From NCBI RefSeq assembly GCF_000092245.1, contig NC_014166.1, positions 2,914,001 to 2,978,000 on the forward strand: a stretch of DNA of 64,000 nt, read 5' to 3'. A model generated the notes under the pieces. That model was not told the DNA's origin. It saw nothing but the letters and a program-made list of their open reading frames with translations, and did not search any database. The DNA is from Arcobacter nitrofigilis DSM 7299. Its GTDB lineage: Bacteria; Campylobacterota; Campylobacteria; Campylobacterales; Arcobacteraceae. This document shows positions 15,917-25,696 of the stretch, piece after piece. A program made the position numbers and the translations under genes. Within the stretch, counting starts at the first letter, position 1. The number at the start of each line of letters is the position of its first letter.

Positions 15917-16932
15917 TAAACTTTTTTTACAGTTAACTTATAAATAAAATATGACATAATTGTCCAAAAAACAATTATTGAAGGAATTGACAAAAGGCCA
16001 ATTGATTTAGTTAAGGGATCAGAAATTAAATAATACATTACAACACTAATAACGGCATATGCAACTGATCTATTCTTTTCATATCTTGGATTAAAATATC
16101 CAAAAGCAACTACTAAATAAATAGAAATAAAAGGGAAAATTGAAGTTAATACATAAAAAGAAAATTTAGCAATATCTCCGTCACTATTAATTCTCTCTTT
16201 CCAATACTCATAAGCATTTGTAAAAGGAGTGATTTGCGACTCACTTAGAGTATCGTTTATGTGCATAACCTTGTAATCTATTTGATTGATTTTATCTTGT
16301 TCAAAATAGAAAGCTTTTCCATCTTTTAAAATAAAACTTAAATTTCCAGCATCATTATTCAACCTTGCATTTTTAGCAATAATAAACTGATCTGTGCCTT
16401 TATTTTCTGTTTTAAATAGTTTAACTTCTTCATAAAGTTTATCATCTTTTTTACTTATATATATAAGCCAATCACCGAATTTTTGTCCAAACTCTGAGGC
16501 TTTTATATTAAAGTTTGCTTCTTTAGTTTTTTGATTTATCATCTGTTGCGATAAATATTTTGTTTTAGGAATCAAACCTATTGAAAGAATCAATAAAGAT
16601 AAAGAAATAAGAAAAGTAATAGGTAAAAATACTTTTAAGATATTTGATGGATTTAAACCAAAAGAAGTCACAACTATCAGTTCGTATTCGCTTGATAATT
16701 TAGACAAGGTAATTACCATAGCTACAAAAAAAGATATTGGCATCGTATAAAAAATGATATTAGGTAAGTTGTATGCATATAAAGTACCTAATTCAAATAT
16801 ATTTAATGTAATGACTGACGTTATAGAGGCTATTCTTACTAAAAATATAATTGATGTAATAAAAAAAAGTACTAAAAATATAGGAAAAAATGTATTTGAA
16901 AATTGTGATAATAAATATTGTTTTAACTTCAC
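15913..16932 (-). CDS. LptF/LptG-family lipopolysaccharide export permease
   Basis: A 339-residue inner-membrane protein of the YjgP/YjgQ family. Three helices lie at the N-terminus (residues about 12-120) and three at the C-terminus, flanking a periplasmic beta-jellyroll domain. The typical LSKLSSEYELIVVTSFGLNP cytoplasmic coupling segment is present. In the Lpt system this subunit helps extract LPS or LOS from the inner membrane for transport to the outer membrane. Its start overlaps the prepilin peptidase stop. Whether it is LptF or LptG cannot be settled here, because the partner gene is not in the window. Confidence 0.88.
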   Translation of the reverse strand: MKLKQYLLSQFSNTFFPIFLVLFFITSIIFLVRIASITSVITLNIFELGTLYAYNLPNIIFYTMPISFFVAMVITLSKLSSEYELIVVTSFGLNPSNILKVFLPITFLISLSLLILSIGLIPKTKYLSQQMINQKTKEANFNIKASEFGQKFGDWLIYISKKDDKLYEEVKLFKTENKGTDQFIIAKNARLNNDAGNLSFILKDGKAFYFEQDKINQIDYKVMHINDTLSESQITPFTNAYEYWKERINSDGDIAKFSFYVLTSIFPFISIYLVVAFGYFNPRYEKNRSVAYAVISVVMYYLISDPLTKSIGLLSIPSIIVFWTIMSYFIYKLTVKKVY

Positions 16933-17726
16933 AAAATAACCTTTGAAATTTGAAATATATACTCAACAAAAAAACCTAAAGACAAATATGGAATAAAGGC
17001 TGTTTGCTTTTCACTGTTTTTGATATTATTATAAATTGAGGGAATTATAGCAAAAAGTGCTGCTAAAAATATAGCTACCATACCAGAAGTTAAACCTAAA
17101 AGTGCTCCAATCACAGCAATAATAGGTAAATCTCCCTCTCCTAAAGCTCTTTGTGTTTTTAAAGTCTCATCTTTTAATATCTTTGATTTAATATTTTGAA
17201 TATAAAAAGTTATGAAAAAATCCAACATAACAAAAGCTCCAACAAAAATAAAACTATTTTTTATAGAGTCTAAGAAATCATTATAAACACAAGAAAAACC
17301 TAAAACAACTACAACTAATAAAATCCAATCGGGAACAGCTTTATACTCTAAATCAATAAATGATAATATAAGCAAAGTATAAAACATCGCTAATATTAAA
17401 AAATATTCCAATGAAAAACCAATTTTCATAAAAAGTACTAAAGCAATGATTGCAGATAAAACCTCTACTAAAAAATAGTTTATAGAATATTTTTCATCGC
17501 AATATTTGCATTTTCCTCCAAGAATAAGATATGAAATAATAGGAATATTATAGTACCAAGCTATTGTTTTTCCACATTTAGTACAATGACTTCTTGGAGT
17601 AATAATAGATTCACCCCTAGGAACTCTATAAATCACTACATTTAAAAACGAGCCAATAACTGCACCAAAAATGAAAATAATAGCACTAAACAGAACCAAA
17701 TCTTCTCTCTCTATTTTTAAAATCAC
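16929..17726 (-). CDS. Prepilin peptidase / N-methyltransferase (type IV leader peptidase)
   Basis: A 265-residue polytopic membrane protein. The N-terminal domain has GSFLNVVIYR and two CxxC pairs (HCTKC and KCKYC) that bind zinc. The two catalytic aspartates of the aspartic protease are in SFIDLEYKAVPD and in GEGDLPI (family motif GxGD). It cleaves and N-methylates type IV pilin-like or type II secretion pseudopilin precursors. Its 5' end overlaps uppS by 41 bases. A TTG at 17699 behind GAGAGA is a plausible alternative start giving a protein nine residues shorter. Confidence 0.9.
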   Translation of the reverse strand: MILKIEREDLVLFSAIIFIFGAVIGSFLNVVIYRVPRGESIITPRSHCTKCGKTIAWYYNIPIISYLILGGKCKYCDEKYSINYFLVEVLSAIIALVLFMKIGFSLEYFLILAMFYTLLILSFIDLEYKAVPDWILLVVVVLGFSCVYNDFLDSIKNSFIFVGAFVMLDFFITFYIQNIKSKILKDETLKTQRALGEGDLPIIAVIGALLGLTSGMVAIFLAALFAIIPSIYNNIKNSEKQTAFIPYLSLGFFVEYIFQISKVIL

Positions 17727-18366
17727 TTAATAAATCATCAAATTCATTTTTAGAAAATTCAGGCCAATATGTTTTTGTAAAAAACATCTCTGCATAAGCA
17801 CATTGCCATAATAAATAGTTTGAAATTCTTATTTCTCCACTTGTCCTTATAAGCATATCAACATCAGGAATACCAGCTGTATCCAAACAAGACTCTATAT
17901 TTTCTTGATTTACTTCAAGTTTTTTATCAACTAGTTTTTTAACAGCTCTTGTAATCTCATCTCGTGAGCCATAATTTAAAGCAAGTATTTGGGTTAAACC
18001 TTTTGCATTTTTTGTTTTTTCTTGGGTATCACTTATAACTTTTTGCAAAGAGTTTGAAAACTTTGATAAATCCCCAATTGCTTTAAATTTAACTCCATTT
18101 TCTAAATATATTGGTAATTCATTTTTTAAATATCTCTCTAAAAGTTTCATCAAAAACTCAACTTCTAATTTTGGTCTTGACCAATTTTCAGTAGAAAAAG
18201 CATATAAGGTTAGATATTTTATACCTAAATTATTAGCATGTGTTGTTATCTCTCTTACGGTTTTAGCACCCTCTTCATGACCAGCAGTTCTATTTAAGCC
18301 TTGTTCTTTTGCCCATCTACCATTACCATCCATAATAATTGCAACATGTTGTGGTAAACTACTCAT
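17686..18366 (-). CDS. uppS: Isoprenyl (undecaprenyl) diphosphate synthase
   Basis: A 226-residue cis-prenyltransferase that makes the C55 lipid carrier for peptidoglycan, LPS and glycan assembly. The N-terminal signature IIMDGNGRWAKEQG carries the catalytic aspartate. YLTLYAFSTENWSRP follows, and the C-terminal motif RTSGEIRISNYLLWQCAYAE fits the family. The enzyme is cytoplasmic and membrane-associated. It overlaps coaBC by 8 bases upstream and the prepilin peptidase gene downstream. The family length of 220-250 residues is met. Confidence 0.96.
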   Translation of the reverse strand: MSSLPQHVAIIMDGNGRWAKEQGLNRTAGHEEGAKTVREITTHANNLGIKYLTLYAFSTENWSRPKLEVEFLMKLLERYLKNELPIYLENGVKFKAIGDLSKFSNSLQKVISDTQEKTKNAKGLTQILALNYGSRDEITRAVKKLVDKKLEVNQENIESCLDTAGIPDVDMLIRTSGEIRISNYLLWQCAYAEMFFTKTYWPEFSKNEFDDLLSDFKNRERRFGSV

Positions 18367-19621
18367 GAAACTCCAAAGATAGGGTATTTATAATATTTAA
18401 AGAAACATCAAACTTATCCCCATCGAAACTAACTATTTTATCATTTGCCATTAGTTCTATTTTATTTGAGTCTGAGCCAAAAGTATTATTTTCATCAATT
18501 ATATTTAGACAAACAGCATCAATGTTTTTTTGAACTTTCATATTTTTTGCATTTTCATATGCAACTATTTTATCCATCTCAGCTTTGAACCCAATTGTAT
18601 AAATATCATCTCTATTCAGACTTGATAAGATATCAATATTTTGTTTTAATTCTAAATTCCACTTCTCACCAAGCATAGATTTTTTTAGTTTTCCATTTTG
18701 AGGATATGAGGGAATATAATCACTAACAGCTGCCACCATAAATAAATAAGGTTTTTTTTGTATCAAGCTTGGATTTGAATCATCCATTAAAGTAGTAGAA
18801 CTAACTATTCCTTTTTTAGCAACATTGATTGACTTTTGTAAATATTCAAACATCTCTTGAGAACTTTTTACTTCTATTGTATGTATCTCTTTTGGTAACT
18901 CTTCATATCCCCTTGAACTTACCAAACAAACATCTGCACCTTTTAAATAAAGTGCCAAAGCTAAAGATGATGCCATTTTACCTGAAGAAAAATTTGAGAT
19001 ATATCGAACATCATCTATTTTTTCGACAGTTCCACCTCCACTTAAAACAACTTTTCTATTTTCCCAATAATCATCTTTTAAAAGCTCTTTTAATGTAGCA
19101 TAATAAATATCATCCACTTCACTTAAAGCACCTGTTCCTATATCTCTACAAGCTAACTCTTTTGAAACTGGTTCTATGATTTTATAATTACAAAGTTTTA
19201 ACATCTTCATACTGGCACTTGTCATTGGGTTTTGTATCATATTTGTATTTGCTGCTGGACACAGAAGTTTTACTCTTGGATATGCTAAAGCAGTTTGAGT
19301 TAAAATATTATCAGCTATTCCATGGCTTAATTTATTGATAGTATTCGCGCTCGCAGGGGCCAACACAAAAATATCAGCCCACTTCCCTATTGCAATATGA
19401 TTATAATCTGAATTCTTATCCCAAGACTCATTTGTATCATCTAAAACTTGCGATTGAGAAATAGTTTCAAAAGTCAAAGGGGTGATGAATTTTTTAGCAG
19501 AAGAGGTCATTATAACTTTTACATTTGCCCCAGCTTTTATATATAATCTTATAAGCTCTAAAGTTTTATAAATAGCAATTGAGCCTGTAACTCCTATTAA
19601 AATATTCCTATTTTTAAGCAT
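18359..19621 (-). CDS. coaBC: Bifunctional phosphopantothenoylcysteine synthetase/decarboxylase
   Basis: A coenzyme A biosynthesis enzyme of 420 residues from the ATG at 19621, which has GGAAG just upstream. The four extra residues of the longer frame are not needed. The N-terminal CoaC half binds FMN ([14 protein letters not shown]) and has the catalytic His in [11 protein letters not shown] and Cys in [12 protein letters not shown]. The C-terminal CoaB half has [18 protein letters not shown] and uses CTP to join cysteine to phosphopantothenate. The gene overlaps glmU by 8 bases at its start and uppS at its end, within a core operon. Confidence 0.95.
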   Translation of the reverse strand: MLKNRNILIGVTGSIAIYKTLELIRLYIKAGANVKVIMTSSAKKFITPLTFETISQSQVLDDTNESWDKNSDYNHIAIGKWADIFVLAPASANTINKLSHGIADNILTQTALAYPRVKLLCPAANTNMIQNPMTSASMKMLKLCNYKIIEPVSKELACRDIGTGALSEVDDIYYATLKELLKDDYWENRKVVLSGGGTVEKIDDVRYISNFSSGKMASSLALALYLKGADVCLVSSRGYEELPKEIHTIEVKSSQEMFEYLQKSINVAKKGIVSSTTLMDDSNPSLIQKKPYLFMVAAVSDYIPSYPQNGKLKKSMLGEKWNLELKQNIDILSSLNRDDIYTIGFKAEMDKIVAYENAKNMKVQKNIDAVCLNIIDENNTFGSDSNKIELMANDKIVSFDGDKFDVSLNIINTLSLEFHE

Positions 19622-20915
19622 TTTTTCTTCCAAAGAATTTGTAAAAATAGCCTTTTACTACTTTTGTAGCTGCTCTTGTTAAAACTAAATCACCTTTTTT
19701 TACATTCTTGGTAACTGTAGTTCCTGCTGCAATTAAAACATCATCTTCAATAGTTACAGGAGCCACAAGTTGTGTATCACTTCCTATAAATACATTTTTA
19801 CCTATTTTTGTTTGATATTTTTTTATTCCATCATAGTTACAAGTAATTGTTCCACAACCTATGTTTGTGCCAACATCTATTTCACAATCTCCAAGATAAG
19901 AAAGATGTCCAGCTTTGACACCTGTTAAGATAGCTTTTTTAGTCTCTACAAAATTTCCTATATGAGTATCTTTTATAATTGAACCTGGTCTTATTCTTGC
20001 CATTGGTCCAGCATCACTATTTATAAGAGTTGCATCTTCAATTACTGTATTTGTTTTTATATGAGAGTTTTCTATTTTTGTTTTTCCTAAAAGAGTAACT
20101 CCATTTTCTATAATACTCTCACCAATAATTTCAACATCAGACTCTATATAAATAGTCTCAGGTAATCTCATGATAACCCCAGCTTTCATAAAAGCCTCTT
20201 TTATTCTATTTTGATGAATAACCTCAGCACAAGCTAACTCATATTTTGAATTAACACCTTTAAAGTTTTCTTCATTTACAACTAAAGGTTTTAATGTTTT
20301 TTGATTATTAATTGCTATTTCTATTAAATCTGTGATGTAGTACTCTTCTTGAGCATTATCATTTGATAAAAGCGGCAAAGAGTTTAATAAAAACTCTGTA
20401 CAAAATTGATAAATCCCAGCATTTGCACTTGTGATTTGTAACTCTTTTTTTGTTGCATCTTTTTGTTCAACTATTTTTTTTACTTCACCCTTTTCTATAA
20501 CTACTCTTCCATATCCATCAGCATTTTTTAACTCTAATACTGACATCACAATAGTAGCATCAAGGTCAAATTTTTCAAGCTCACTTGCTTGAATTAATGG
20601 CATATCAGCATTTAAAACCAAAGTTTTTTCATACTTTGGTTTTATTCCCATAACTGCCCCACCAGTTCCAGGAAAATTTATATGGTCTTGTATTACAAAA
20701 CTAACTTTATCAGAAAAATACTCTTGCATAGTCTGTTTTACTAAATCAGCTTGATGATATAACACAACTGTAATATCATCACTTATTTCTAAAGCTTCTT
20801 TAATACTATAGTACAACATAGGTTTACCAGAAATTTTATGTAATACCTTTGGAGTTTCTGATTTCATTCTAGTTCCAGCTCCAGCTGCTAGAATAATAAT
20901 AGATTTATTAAACAT
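19614..20915 (-). CDS. glmU: Bifunctional UDP-N-acetylglucosamine pyrophosphorylase / GlcN-1-P acetyltransferase
   Basis: A 433-residue enzyme making UDP-GlcNAc. The N-terminal uridylyltransferase has [18 protein letters not shown]. The C-terminal left-handed beta-helix acetyltransferase has the hexapeptide repeats and the conserved [16 protein letters not shown] and GTITCNYDG motifs. UDP-GlcNAc feeds peptidoglycan, LPS and also the pseudaminic acid pathway encoded at the other end of the window, since PseB uses UDP-GlcNAc. It lies directly downstream of the ankyrin gene and upstream of coaBC. Confidence 0.97.
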   Translation of the reverse strand: MFNKSIIILAAGAGTRMKSETPKVLHKISGKPMLYYSIKEALEISDDITVVLYHQADLVKQTMQEYFSDKVSFVIQDHINFPGTGGAVMGIKPKYEKTLVLNADMPLIQASELEKFDLDATIVMSVLELKNADGYGRVVIEKGEVKKIVEQKDATKKELQITSANAGIYQFCTEFLLNSLPLLSNDNAQEEYYITDLIEIAINNQKTLKPLVVNEENFKGVNSKYELACAEVIHQNRIKEAFMKAGVIMRLPETIYIESDVEIIGESIIENGVTLLGKTKIENSHIKTNTVIEDATLINSDAGPMARIRPGSIIKDTHIGNFVETKKAILTGVKAGHLSYLGDCEIDVGTNIGCGTITCNYDGIKKYQTKIGKNVFIGSDTQLVAPVTIEDDVLIAAGTTVTKNVKKGDLVLTRAATKVVKGYFYKFFGRKNA

Positions 20916-20923
20916 TTATACCC

Positions 20924-22867
20924 TTATTTTAACGCTTCTGCTATTTCTTTTCTTAAATTATCTGCAACTTGTTGAAGTGAATTTCTCATCTTCTCATCAG
21001 TAATATTATTCTCAACCAATTTATCTAAATTGGCCTCTTTTTCTTTAAAAAAAGTAGCTACTGCTTTACTTTTTTTGGCTCTGTTATACATCAAAACTCC
21101 AGAAGCTATAAGTACCATCACAAGTTTTGCATGCCCTAAAATTGCAGCATAATTTAAAATAGTAAATCCTGCAAGATCAGGCTCGTTCATATCTGCACCT
21201 GCTGCTATTAAAAGTCTTGCAATTTTATAATTACCCTTCCATTGAGTATGATGTAAAACAGTTCTTCCTTGTTTGTCTTTGATATTTAAATCTGTTTTTT
21301 TAGATAAAAGTTTTTCCACAAGTTCATAATCATCTGCAATAACTGCTTTATGAAAAATTGTTCTTCCATCTTTATCTACACTATTTACATCAACTCTAAA
21401 TTTAAGCATAAAAACGATTCTCTCTAAGAACTGTTTTCTTTCATTTTTTGTTTTTGCTTTTAGTCCAGCATCTATCATGCATGAAAATGCGGTATTCCCT
21501 TCATTATCAACTTTATTAATATCTGCACCATTATTTAAAAGAGCTTTTATTAACTCAATATTATTATAATTTATTACATCAAAAAGAATAGTTTTCCCAT
21601 CACTTCTTGCTTGATTTAATTTTGGTCTTTTTATTATTATTCTTTTTAAAAGTTTAAAATAATCTCCATTTTCAACAATATCCAAAAATCTACGAGAATG
21701 AGCTCTCTTTCCATTTTCTTGGATTAAAATCATTTCAGCTAAGTCATCAACAATTGTTCTTTCATCAAAGTCTTGATGGTCTACATCTATACCTTTATCA
21801 AACAAATAATCAATCATTTCATAATTTGAATACCCTTTTAAACACTCTTGAAAAAGTACTGTTTTCCCATCTCTATCTTGGGTACTAATATCTGCTCCTG
21901 CATTTAAAAAGAATTCAATCAATTCAAAGTCTTTATTCTCTATAGCATAATAAAGAGCACTTTTCCCTTCCTCATCTTTTCTATCAATGTCTAAACCATT
22001 TTCAATCAATACTGTTAAAAGTTTTTGATAATCATTCTCTTTTTTTACATATTTATAATCTGTTTGTCTATATTTATCTAAGTTATTTTCTCTTACGATA
22101 TTAAATATTTTTAATATCTCATCTAAAACAGTTTTACCTTCAATATCTTTTTGATTTATATTTATATTTCGTTGTAATAAAGCATCAACAGTATCAAGAT
22201 GTTTAGCACCTTTTAAAACTATTTTAAATAAGACATTTCTTTTGTTGTTATTTAAGTGATTTATATCTAAACCAAATTCTATTAAATATTTCATAATGGT
22301 TTGGTCATCTTTTAATCCAGCTAAAAACAGGGCACTTTCACCTTCATTATCAGATACATTCACATCATCAATATTATTTAAAACTTCTCTTACAATTCGA
22401 ATATTACCACCTTCAACCGCATCAAAAAGTACTGTTTTTCCATAACTATCTTTGAAAGTCAAATCAGCACCATGTGCAAGCAAGAGTTGAAATACTTTTA
22501 AGTTTCCTTCTAAAGCTATATCTTGAATAAGTGTTCTTCCTGAAAAGTTTACGTAGTTTAAAGAGGCTTTTTTGTCAAGTAAAAATCTTATCATCATACC
22601 ATCAGCTGATGAAGCAGCAATTGATAATATTGTTTTTCCTAGTTTATCTTCATGGTCAATATTTGCACCATTTTCAATTAGAATTTTCATACCTTCTATT
22701 CGTCGCTTTTGTACAAGTTCAAAAAGAAGAGTTCTACCTTTTTCATCAGTTGCATTAATATTTAATCCACTATCAATAAGTTTTTGTATTTTTTCTTCAT
22801 TGACATAGTCTTTCATCAACTCTTTTTGTAAAGTTGTACTATCATCTGAACGAAATAGATTAAGCAT
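20924..22867 (-). CDS. Large ankyrin-repeat protein, cytoplasmic
   Basis: A protein of about 647 residues, with the start at 22867 chosen because GAGGAG lies just before that ATG. The upstream in-frame ATG at 22891 lacks such a site. Almost the whole length consists of ankyrin repeats with consensus pieces such as GRTLLFELV, GKTILSIAA, GKTVLFDAVEGGNI and GADINKVDNEGNT. I estimate about 15 repeats, some degenerate or interrupted. There is no signal peptide. The C-terminus is a short charged helical region. It would act as a protein-binding scaffold, partner unknown. It sits 9 bases before glmU on the same strand. Confidence 0.85.
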   Translation of the reverse strand: MLNLFRSDDSTTLQKELMKDYVNEEKIQKLIDSGLNINATDEKGRTLLFELVQKRRIEGMKILIENGANIDHEDKLGKTILSIAASSADGMMIRFLLDKKASLNYVNFSGRTLIQDIALEGNLKVFQLLLAHGADLTFKDSYGKTVLFDAVEGGNIRIVREVLNNIDDVNVSDNEGESALFLAGLKDDQTIMKYLIEFGLDINHLNNNKRNVLFKIVLKGAKHLDTVDALLQRNININQKDIEGKTVLDEILKIFNIVRENNLDKYRQTDYKYVKKENDYQKLLTVLIENGLDIDRKDEEGKSALYYAIENKDFELIEFFLNAGADISTQDRDGKTVLFQECLKGYSNYEMIDYLFDKGIDVDHQDFDERTIVDDLAEMILIQENGKRAHSRRFLDIVENGDYFKLLKRIIIKRPKLNQARSDGKTILFDVINYNNIELIKALLNNGADINKVDNEGNTAFSCMIDAGLKAKTKNERKQFLERIVFMLKFRVDVNSVDKDGRTIFHKAVIADDYELVEKLLSKKTDLNIKDKQGRTVLHHTQWKGNYKIARLLIAAGADMNEPDLAGFTILNYAAILGHAKLVMVLIASGVLMYNRAKKSKAVATFFKEKEANLDKLVENNITDEKMRNSLQQVADNLRKEIAEALK

Positions 22868-22918
22868 CAATTCTCCTCGGTAAAACTTCAATAATCCGCA
22901 ATTATATCTAAGGGAAGA

Positions 22919-24457
22919 TTAAAATCTTCTCCTTGGTCTGAACTCCCTTTTCTCTCTGGGAGGAAAGGGTCTTTTATTTTCTGGTGGTGCTAACTTGATA
23001 TCTTTTTTTAAGGAATTTTCCATAAATTGATTAAAAGAAGTTCTTGCAATAGTAGCTTTTATACTATCTGGAAACTGTTCTGGTAATTTGTAAGATAACC
23101 ATAAATAAAGAGATATTTTTTTAATCTCATCTTCTACTAATAACAAATCCTTTTGCGTTCTTGCAACTTTTGGTAGAGTGATTGAAGGTTTATATCGTAT
23201 TACTCTATTTTTTAAAACAGCTGAAATATAGATATCATATGCTTGCAAAATAATCTTTGATTTTACAGAAATAGGTGCTTGGGCAAGCATATATTTATCT
23301 TCAAGTTTTAAATTAAACTTTTGATCAACAATAGTTGAAGCACTAATCATTGAACCAATATTTGCAGCGATAAAAGGTCCTTCAAATACCATATTTGTAG
23401 AAAAAAACTTCAATACCTTTGTCAAAGATGTTGTTTTTAGATGCATTGCTAAACTTGTTAGTTGCTCATTGTTTATTTTTACTTTAAATGGAGGTTTAAT
23501 AGTTTTGATTGGTTGAGAATACTCTTCTTTTATATATTTTAAACTATCTTTTGTCGTAGCTCCAATAAAACCTTTTTCATGGTGTCCATAACGCCCTGCT
23601 CTTCCTGCTATTTGAACTATCTCATTTACACTAATTCCTCTCCTTGAAATACCATCAAATTTCATATGAGTTGTGAAAAGTATTGTTTTAATAGGAAGAT
23701 TCAATCCCATTGCAATAGCATCTGTTGCTATTAGAATATCTGTCTCTTTATCTCTAAATCTTCTTGCTTCATCCCGTCTTACTTCAGGAGACAAGTTTCC
23801 ATAGATGATTGAGATTTTATGTTTTTTTTGAAGTTTTTGTTTTAATTTCAAAACATCACTTCTTGAAAATGCAATCAAAGCTGTTCCACTTTCTAAGTTT
23901 CCCAAAGCTGTATGTTTATCTAAAAGCTCTAATTCATTTTTTCTTTTAAATTTTTCTATTATCAAATCTTCCTCTAAATACGCAGCTATTTTTTTAACTG
24001 CTTCTAGGGCATTTACACTTCCTGTCATAATTATCTTTTTAGCAGGACAACCAATGATTGCATTTACCCAAGCCCAACCTCTGTCATCATCATCGAGCAT
24101 TTGAACTTCATCAATAATAGCAACATCAACATCCATATTAAAATCAATCATTTCAATAGTTGAACAAACATGTGCTGCATCTTCATTTAGATTTTGCTCT
24201 TCCCCTGTGATTAGAGAAGCTGGGATTCCCTCTTTAGTCAAATCTTCATACCCTTCTAAAGCTAGTAGCCGTAATGGTGCTAAATAAAGTCCACAATCTG
24301 CTTTTTTAAGCTCAGTCATTGCTTTATATGTTTTACCAGAATTTGTGGGTCCCACAAAAAAATGCAACTCTCTTTTCATAGTTCTTGCAAGGGGATAAAG
24401 GGATTTTATATCACAATTTAAAAGTTCTTTTAGTTGATCTTGCCAATTTGTTTTCAT
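22919..24457 (-). CDS. Suv3-like superfamily 2 RNA helicase
   Basis: A 512-residue helicase. Motif I is GPTNSGKT, motif II is DEVQM (a DEVQ box, typical of the Suv3 group), motif III MTGS, motif IV/V around ILIATDAIAMGLNLP, and motif VI QIAGRAGRYG. The C-terminus is strongly basic (PFPPREKREFRPRRRF), suggesting RNA binding. Suv3 relatives work with nucleases in RNA turnover in mitochondria and are found in many Campylobacterota. The bacterial role is less clear. It is probably transcribed with the ankyrin gene downstream, and it is divergent from trmA. Confidence 0.88.
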   Translation of the reverse strand: MKTNWQDQLKELLNCDIKSLYPLARTMKRELHFFVGPTNSGKTYKAMTELKKADCGLYLAPLRLLALEGYEDLTKEGIPASLITGEEQNLNEDAAHVCSTIEMIDFNMDVDVAIIDEVQMLDDDDRGWAWVNAIIGCPAKKIIMTGSVNALEAVKKIAAYLEEDLIIEKFKRKNELELLDKHTALGNLESGTALIAFSRSDVLKLKQKLQKKHKISIIYGNLSPEVRRDEARRFRDKETDILIATDAIAMGLNLPIKTILFTTHMKFDGISRRGISVNEIVQIAGRAGRYGHHEKGFIGATTKDSLKYIKEEYSQPIKTIKPPFKVKINNEQLTSLAMHLKTTSLTKVLKFFSTNMVFEGPFIAANIGSMISASTIVDQKFNLKLEDKYMLAQAPISVKSKIILQAYDIYISAVLKNRVIRYKPSITLPKVARTQKDLLLVEDEIKKISLYLWLSYKLPEQFPDSIKATIARTSFNQFMENSLKKDIKLAPPENKRPFPPREKREFRPRRRF

Positions 24458-24540
24458 ATTATTCTTTTTAATTTTATAAGTATTAAATTCATTTTATCAT
24501 AAAATAATAATATTATTATAAAAGATTTTAAGGGATTTTG

Positions 24541-25662
24541 ATGACATGTGATTATTTTGGAAAATGTGGTAGCTGTACTTTATACCATATGAATTATGAA
24601 GAACAATTGGCTTATAAGCTATCTAGAGAAAAACAGAGATTTCAAGATATCACTACAATGGACTTTGAAATAATAAGAAGTGAGGAAGAGCACTTTAGAA
24701 ATAGAGCAGAATTTAGATTTTGGAAAAATTATGATGATGAAAAAAATCCAACATTATCTTATGGAATGACAAGCTTTGATAAAAATATTTTAGAAGTAGA
24801 CAAATGTTCAATTGTCTCAAAACAAATAGACGAACTCATGCCAAAACTATTAGATGAAATTTCACAAAGTGAAATATTAAACTATAAAATCTATTCAGTA
24901 GAGTTTTTAGGTTCAACTACAAATGATATGCTTGTTACTTTAATCTATCATAAAAAGTTAGATACTACTTGGGAAAAAGTTGCAAAAGAAGTTCAAGAAA
25001 GACTAAATATCAAAATCATAGGAAGAAGTCGTAAACAAAAGATAGTTTTAAAAGAAGATTTTATTAAAGAAGAGTTAAATATAAATGATAATGTTTTTAA
25101 ATTCCATTATAAAGAGGGTGGCTTTACCCAACCAAATACAAAAGTAAATATCAAAATGATAGAGTGGGTTTTAAATAATATTGAAACAAAAGATGATTTG
25201 TGTGAACTTTATTGTGGAGGTGGAAATTTTACTATCCCTTTATCTACAAAGTTTAACAAAGTCTTAGCAACAGAGATTTCAAAAACATCAATTAACTCTG
25301 CACTTTTAAATTGTGAATTAAATAATATTACAAATATAGACTTTATAAGAATGAGTGCCGAAGAGTTTGTAGAAGCTTTAAATAGTGTAAGAGAATTTAG
25401 AAGATTAAAAGACATAAATTTAAGTGATTACAACTTTTCAACTATATTTGTAGATCCACCACGTTCGGGATTAGATGATACTACAAGAGAGTTAGTTAAA
25501 AATTATGAACAAATAATATATATCTCATGTAATCCAGAAACTTTGCATAGAGATTTAAAAGAATTAATTAAATCTCACCAAATCTTAAATTTTTCTTTAT
25601 TTGACCAATTTTCCTATTCTGGGCATATCGAAACAGGAGTAATTCTCAAAAAATCTTGTTAA
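24541..25662 (+). CDS. trmA: tRNA (uracil-5-)-methyltransferase TrmA
   Basis: A 373-residue SAM-dependent enzyme that makes 5-methyluridine 54 in the T loop of tRNA. I start at the ATG at 24541, because AAGGGA lies 5 bases before it. A TTG codon three bases upstream is less likely. The SAM-binding motif ELYCGGGNFTIPLS, the FVDPPRSGL motif and the catalytic Cys in YISCNPETL are all present. CxxCGxC-like cysteines occur at the N-terminus (CDYFGKCGSC), as in related RNA methyltransferases. The gene ends 34 bases before the first flagellin gene. Confidence 0.94.
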   Translation: MTCDYFGKCGSCTLYHMNYEEQLAYKLSREKQRFQDITTMDFEIIRSEEEHFRNRAEFRFWKNYDDEKNPTLSYGMTSFDKNILEVDKCSIVSKQIDELMPKLLDEISQSEILNYKIYSVEFLGSTTNDMLVTLIYHKKLDTTWEKVAKEVQERLNIKIIGRSRKQKIVLKEDFIKEELNINDNVFKFHYKEGGFTQPNTKVNIKMIEWVLNNIETKDDLCELYCGGGNFTIPLSTKFNKVLATEISKTSINSALLNCELNNITNIDFIRMSAEEFVEALNSVREFRRLKDINLSDYNFSTIFVDPPRSGLDDTTRELVKNYEQIIYISCNPETLHRDLKELIKSHQILNFSLFDQFSYSGHIETGVILKKSC

Positions 25663-25696
25663 AATTTAGTATAAAAGCTCTAACAAGGTAAATAAC

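Noticed and set aside
18829-19098. 89-residue open frame antisense to coaBC
   Set aside because: It overlaps completely with a well-supported CoaBC coding region and has no domain or start signal. Similar antisense frames in dnaK, the ankyrin gene and others were also discarded.
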